Shown piece after piece: positions 60,264 through 64,000 of a DNA stretch of 64,000 nucleotides. Source of the DNA: Warburgia ugandensis (lineage: Eukaryota; Streptophyta; Magnoliopsida; Canellales; Canellaceae); NCBI GenBank assembly GCA_035236585.1, contig CP141139.1, positions 23,638,990 through 23,702,989 of the forward strand, read 5' to 3'. How positions within the stretch are numbered: the stretch's first letter is position 1; every line of letters begins with the position of its first letter. Both the position numbers and the translations under genes were made by a program. The notes under the pieces are model-generated. The model searched no databases. It was not told the DNA's origin and saw only the letters and a program-made list of their open reading frames with translations.

Positions 60264-62270
60264 TAGCAACGAATTTGTGGCTAGATTTTTATTTGAATTT
60301 TTTATCATTTGTTATATTTGTAGGATGAATTAGCATAATATTTTTGCATCATATCTACAAATTTTACTAATTTCTCATAAATTGATCCATCTTACCTGTT
60401 TTGTGCGAGGGGAATTTGGGAAAGGAGCAGTAACGATCTTGTAGGACAAAGCTTTGTCAAATTTGATTGCATTCTAGGATTCTTTTTTTTTTTGTTTTTT
60501 TGAGTGAACTTTAAGGAAGGTCCTAGTGTGACTTGCAATTTCTTTATTTCAATTTTAATGGGTTGCGTTAATAGAAGGAAAGTGATGAGTAAGGAGGCCC
60601 ACACTTGATCTTCAACAAAAACCCCACTGTAAGTTTCCATCAACCTCTTTCACTTTCTTAGTGTAGTTGCATTTTGTTTAATTTGCATATTGGTTGGTAG
60701 TAACACATATAGTTTAGGGTCATTCATCTTCATTGTTACATCTTATTTAGGGTTGTTGCAATATACAACACTTATCTAACCCTTGATTAGATAGCATATA
60801 GGTTGCATTAGTTTGCTTTCTCATACTTGCATTTCATGCTTATTGCTTTATGGTAAATGGAACATAATATTAGTAAGGGCCTCAGAGGAACCCTCATAAG
60901 ATAAGGACTAGGTTTCATCACTAAATCCTTGACTGACCTAGGAAATGAAATCAATTCTTTGTATGCTTGCGATTGCACCCTTTAATCTTAATTTAAAATT
61001 AAGTAGTAAGAGATCAAGGGTTTTGAGCTCATAGGACCCTTTTTGAAAGATGCAATCTATTGTTGCTCTAGTGGTTCTTGAACTTTATGGTTATAGCAGG
61101 TATATGAAATCCAAGTGATTTTCCCATTCCTTTTATTGACGGTTGTTGAGGTCTAAATGCTTCCTTCTATGAGAATTGTATTAACCACCTTAGGCGGGAC
61201 CTAATTGGTACACAACAATCAAGTCTGGATTAAAGGAGAAATTGTCTAGTTTTAGGTTAAGAGCTACAACCTCACAGATTAACAAAGATGAACAAGACAC
61301 GCATTACCATTGGGAATTATTTATTTGCATAGCATATGGACTTATGAGTGATTTAGTTAGGTTGCATCATGAAATTCTAAAAATGGGGAATCATCAATTT
61401 CAATATGGTCCCACCAAATCTAAAATTATGGTATCCTAATGTTATCAATACCAAAAATTTCAAGATGGAGAATATATATAGATTTCTATGAGATTCTGAA
61501 GTGGCATGAAAAATTTCCCCATTTCATTATTAGAGTCAGGGAAAATTAGGTTACCTAGTTAGGTTTAGGACTAGGGTAGAGTAGAGTACTTATAGGATAT
61601 GTTTGGCTGAAGATGTAGAACTTAACATGCACTGGGAGGAAATTTAGGTTTTTATAGTGTCATTATTCTACCTTGCTCATTTAAAATATCGATTCCCATA
61701 TTGCAAAACATTGGAGAGAATGTTTAGTTTAGGTTGGGGGGTCTAGACATGTATGAGATTTCTAAGTTTTTCTTCAAAAAATTAAAAAATTTCTAAGTTT
61801 TTAAGGTCAAGCTCCTTTACTATGATGAGAATTGGATTTTTCGAAGCTTAGTATTTCCACTTCTTAAACTTCTTAATAGAGATGCATATCATTAATTGTA
61901 CATTTTATTCATGTCTTGAAGTGTTTTATGAGAGTTAAATCTTGGATTACACTTATGTACAGTGCATAAGTCTAGACAAATAGATGGTTATGACATAGAG
62001 ACTATGAGAAAATTAGTGGAGACATATACCCAAGAAAGTTTAAGAGTATCATTTTTCCAAGGCTTATAAGTAATTCCAGTGGTCATCAACTTTGAAAGAT
62101 CTTTGCATCTTTGTTTAGGTCAAAATGCCAAGAATTAAATAGGAGTAATAGCTTTGTTTCTAGAATATTTATTGAATCTGATAGGTGTTAAAAAACCAAG
62201 GAAATGATAGAGGCTATCCTTTACTGCTACGCATGAGGCTTTTAAAATTTGGCATAAAGAAGTTGCTTAT
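60264..62270 (+). mobile_element. Second Athila-like internal region without coding sequence
   Basis: It is a leader (GAGGGGAATTTGGGAAAGGAG at 60409, GAGCTCATAGGACCC at 61027, the shared block at 61130) followed within 500 bases by the 3' non-coding signature (AGAGAATGTTTAGTTTAGG at 61713). The whole coding part of gag and pol is missing between about 61260 and 61500. It runs into the palindromic array near 62270 without reaching an LTR. Confidence 0.7.
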
Positions 62271-62289
62271 TTGACTACCAACTATGCAA

Positions 62290-62866
62290 ATATTTTACAA
62301 CTCAATTAGAAATAAACAACTTTAAAAATATAGACTTAAGAAGTTGTTTAGCTCTAAATGACTTTAAAAAAATGGTACAAAGTTTTGATAACTTTTAAAG
62401 TCATTTATACCTAAACAACTTTAAAATTTAAAGACTTTTGAAGTTGTTTATTGTAAGAGAATTCAAAAATATGCCAACCAATTTAACATAAATATTATAT
62501 TGCATATGAATGGACTTTTAAAGTCATTTGAGTTTAAATGACTTCAAATGTCAATAACTTTTGAAGTCATGTAGTCATAAGCGACTCCAAAAGTATGCCA
62601 ATAAATTTGGTAGGATGATTATATTTTACACAAGAAAGGACTTTTAAAGTCATTAGACTCTAAATGACTTCAAATTTCAATAACTTTTGAAGTCATTTAG
62701 TAATAAATGACTTGAAAAGTCCATTACTTTTGAAGTCTCTTAGGTCAAACAACTTCAAAAGTCCATTCTAGCATTACTTTTGAAGTCGTTTAGCACCAAA
62801 CAACTTCAAAAGTATATGTTTTTGAAAGTTGTTTAATACTAAATGACTTCTAAAGTCCATGTTCAT
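62290..62866. repeat. Array of palindromic ACTTTTGAAGTC / GACTTCAAAAGT motifs
   Basis: More than a dozen copies of AAATGACTTCAAAAGT or its inverse occur, mostly in head-to-head pairs such as ACTTTTGAAGTCGTTTAG, CAC, CAAACAACTTCAAAAGT. A longer unit of about 125 bases is also tandem: GGACTTTTAAAGTCATT starts at 62513 and again at 62638, each preceded by a TATGCCAA...AATTT...ATTATATT block. The array ends just before a TATA box. Confidence 0.9.
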
Positions 62867-62867
62867 C

Positions 62868-62875
62868 TATAAATA
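62868..62875 (+). promoter_or_regulatory. TATA box next to the palindromic array
   Basis: TATAAATA lies 50 bases before the ATG at 62925, followed by CCGACCACG and a pyrimidine-rich stretch suited to a transcription start near 62900. Confidence 0.6.
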
Positions 62876-62924
62876 TCCGACCACGTATCATTTTTTCTTA
62901 TATCCTCTTCGTCTCACAGGTGGC

Positions 62925-63141
62925 ATGATAGCTTCCTTCTTGGTCCTAATGCTTCTCTCTTTTTCCCTTCTTGCTTTCCATTTTTCATATTTTGAATGTT
63001 TATGCCATGAAAAAAACTGTAAGTAAACCATAACTTCTTTTGTCACAAATTGCTTTCTTGTTATTAACTCTTTCTTTTCATTTTGTAGATCTTGTGAGCT
63101 TTCTCACTACAGATGATGGGGTTAACAAGTTTGTTAGATAG
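62925..63141 (+). CDS. Putative small secreted peptide, two exons (62925-63018, 63089-63141)
   Basis: I do not recognise this gene. ATG 62925 opens a frame whose first 23 residues are strongly hydrophobic (MIASFLVLMLLSFSLLAFHF...), like a secretion signal, followed by ECLCHEKN. A donor AACT|GTAAGT at 63019 and an acceptor TTTTGTAG at 63088 define a 70-base intron. Joining the exons keeps the frame and adds YLVSFLTTDDGVNKFVR, for 48 residues in all; unspliced, the frame would stop after 33. TATA box, ATG context (GTGGCATGA), splice sites and frame agree, but no homolog is known to me. The unit lies between arrays of the same palindromic motif, so it may be cargo of a transposon. Function unknown. 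Confidence 0.4.
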
Positions 63142-63162
63142 TCGTAATTTTGTTAAAATCAT

Positions 63163-63348
63163 ATGATTTCATTGCAAATGACAAATGATTCTCTCTCTAA
63201 CCCTCACTATTGGAGAAAGGAGAATATTACGATTTGTGGTTCTCACCCAAAATTAGAATTTGATGAAGAGTGGTGGTTATACCATCAACTTTTGGCCAAG
63301 AAAATTGAAGCGCGCACACACACTCTCCATAGAATAGGTGTCACCTAA
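63163..63348 (+). CDS. Small unknown ORF (61 codons) in the same unit
   Basis: It begins 21 bases after the stop of the spliced peptide. The product is hydrophilic, with NPHYWRKENITICGSHPKL and FDEEWWLYHQLLAKKIEAR; the aromatic and charged pattern is unlike the surrounding AT-rich noise. It could be a later exon of the same gene or a remnant of captured coding sequence. No family recognised. Confidence 0.3.
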   Translation: MISLQMTNDSLSNPHYWRKENITICGSHPKLEFDEEWWLYHQLLAKKIEARTHTLHRIGVT

Positions 63349-63603
63349 ATACTAGGCCAGATTTTGATAAAAAAAAGAGAAAAATTGCTCTTTGATCTTG
63401 TATTAATGAGATCTAATAAGTTGTAACGTTGGATGTAATGAAAAAATAATTTGATTTCCTTGTTGATGGGTTTGTTTATGTATATATACATTTCTATGTA
63501 TATATATTATTTATGCTTGTGTTTGTAAAATTGGTTTCATTGTGTATTTATGTAAGGTATTGTAATGTAGAAAAAGTAAATAAATATAATTTAAAATTTA
63601 AAA

Positions 63604-63672
63604 TGATTTGCACCTTTAAAGTTGTTTACTTATAAATGACTTAAAAAGTATGAACTTTTAAAGTTATTTATA
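63604..63672. repeat. Right-hand copy of the palindromic motif
   Basis: TTTAAAGTTGTTTACTTATAAATGACTTAAAAAGT followed by ACTTTTAAAGTTATTTATA repeats the motif pair of the left array, after the cargo and its A/T-rich 3' region. The motif is self-complementary, so orientation is ambiguous. Confidence 0.8.
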
Positions 63673-64000
63673 TCATCCATTTTAAAAATTATTTCGTCAA
63701 CTTTAGCCATGCCTTTTCAGTCTATGTTTATGATCTTTGCACAAAACCTAAGTCAGATTTCTATTTTACTACTATGAACTAAATCTTACCTGTGAATTAG
63801 AGCTACACTCACAAATTTAGGGTCAATATCGATTCTTGAGTATTAGTTAGTATCCTTTTAAAGTTAATTTCATTCTTGAATGTGTTTGTCATATTTTGAT
63901 TTTTTTCATTGTTAATTAAAAATTTCCATGAAATGTAGTTATTTCAAATACTTTTAATTCTTGTACAACTAATGTTTGGCAAAATGCCTAACTGTATCTT
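63673..64000. other. Stretch without recognisable feature
   Basis: AT-rich sequence to the window edge. No LTR end, motif copy or coding frame is supported. Confidence 0.4.

Noticed and set aside
62290..62866. CRISPR or bacterial-type repeat array
   Set aside because: The motif is palindromic and diverged, spacing is variable, and it belongs to a eukaryotic repeat with TATA box and intron beside it.
1..64000. tRNA or rRNA genes
   Set aside because: No cloverleaf with the A and B box words or rRNA block was seen by eye; a covariance-model scan would settle it.

Overview
The window looks like a gene-poor, heterochromatic block of a flowering-plant nuclear genome. It is AT-rich and contains no intact conserved gene. 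Most of the 64 kb comes from LTR retrotransposons with very long LTRs, nested in one another. Three groups recur. Family A is Ty3/gypsy, Tekay/Del-like, with LTRs of about 2.6-2.8 kb that begin TGTAACGCCC or TGTAATGACC. Family B and its relatives have LTRs up to 5.0 kb that begin TGTAATAACCCC and end GTCACA or ATCACA. The Athila-like group has LTRs of about 2.5 kb that begin TGATAAGT, a tRNA-Asp-type primer site, and decayed gag-protease. The species cannot be named from sequence alone.

Layout, left to right. 1-3723 is the 3' end of a family A element with its LTR. 3724-8502 is a reverse family B LTR, and 8503-9838 is a forward family B fragment. 9839-14904 is an Athila-like LTR split by a reverse family A solo LTR (11990-14634, target duplication ATTAG). 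14906-19040 is a reverse Athila-like gag region, leader and truncated LTR. 19463-20860 is a decayed CACTA-associated Transposase_24 gene. 20882-25130 holds two reverse family B-like LTR pieces. 25190-33280 is the only stretch that is not mainly LTR-derived: a PPR remnant, a tandem duplication, a PIF/Harbinger pair (Myb/SANT-like protein plus DDE transposase), and a second PPR remnant. 33290-34600 is a dead RTE-type LINE. 34615-43191 is a reverse gypsy leader plus LTR, split by a family B solo LTR (36362-41073, duplication GGTGG). 43390-44330 holds LINE and LTR scraps. 44450-52690 is an Athila-like leader and gag-protease, split inside the protease by another family B solo LTR (47115-52091, duplication ACATC). 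52697-62270 is a tandem LTR, internal, LTR, internal array with no pol. 62290-63672 is a palindromic repeat array enclosing a small spliced transcription unit.

The pseudogenes decay mainly by nonsense changes, many at tryptophan codons, and by G-to-A replacements, as expected of long-methylated repeats. No reverse transcriptase or integrase of an LTR element was recognised, so the LTR elements here are solo LTRs or derivatives lacking pol. The points most worth checking are the repeat-bounded mini-gene near the right end, a stem-loop kept in six family B-like LTR copies, and a sequence block shared between family B LTRs and the Athila-like 5' leader.
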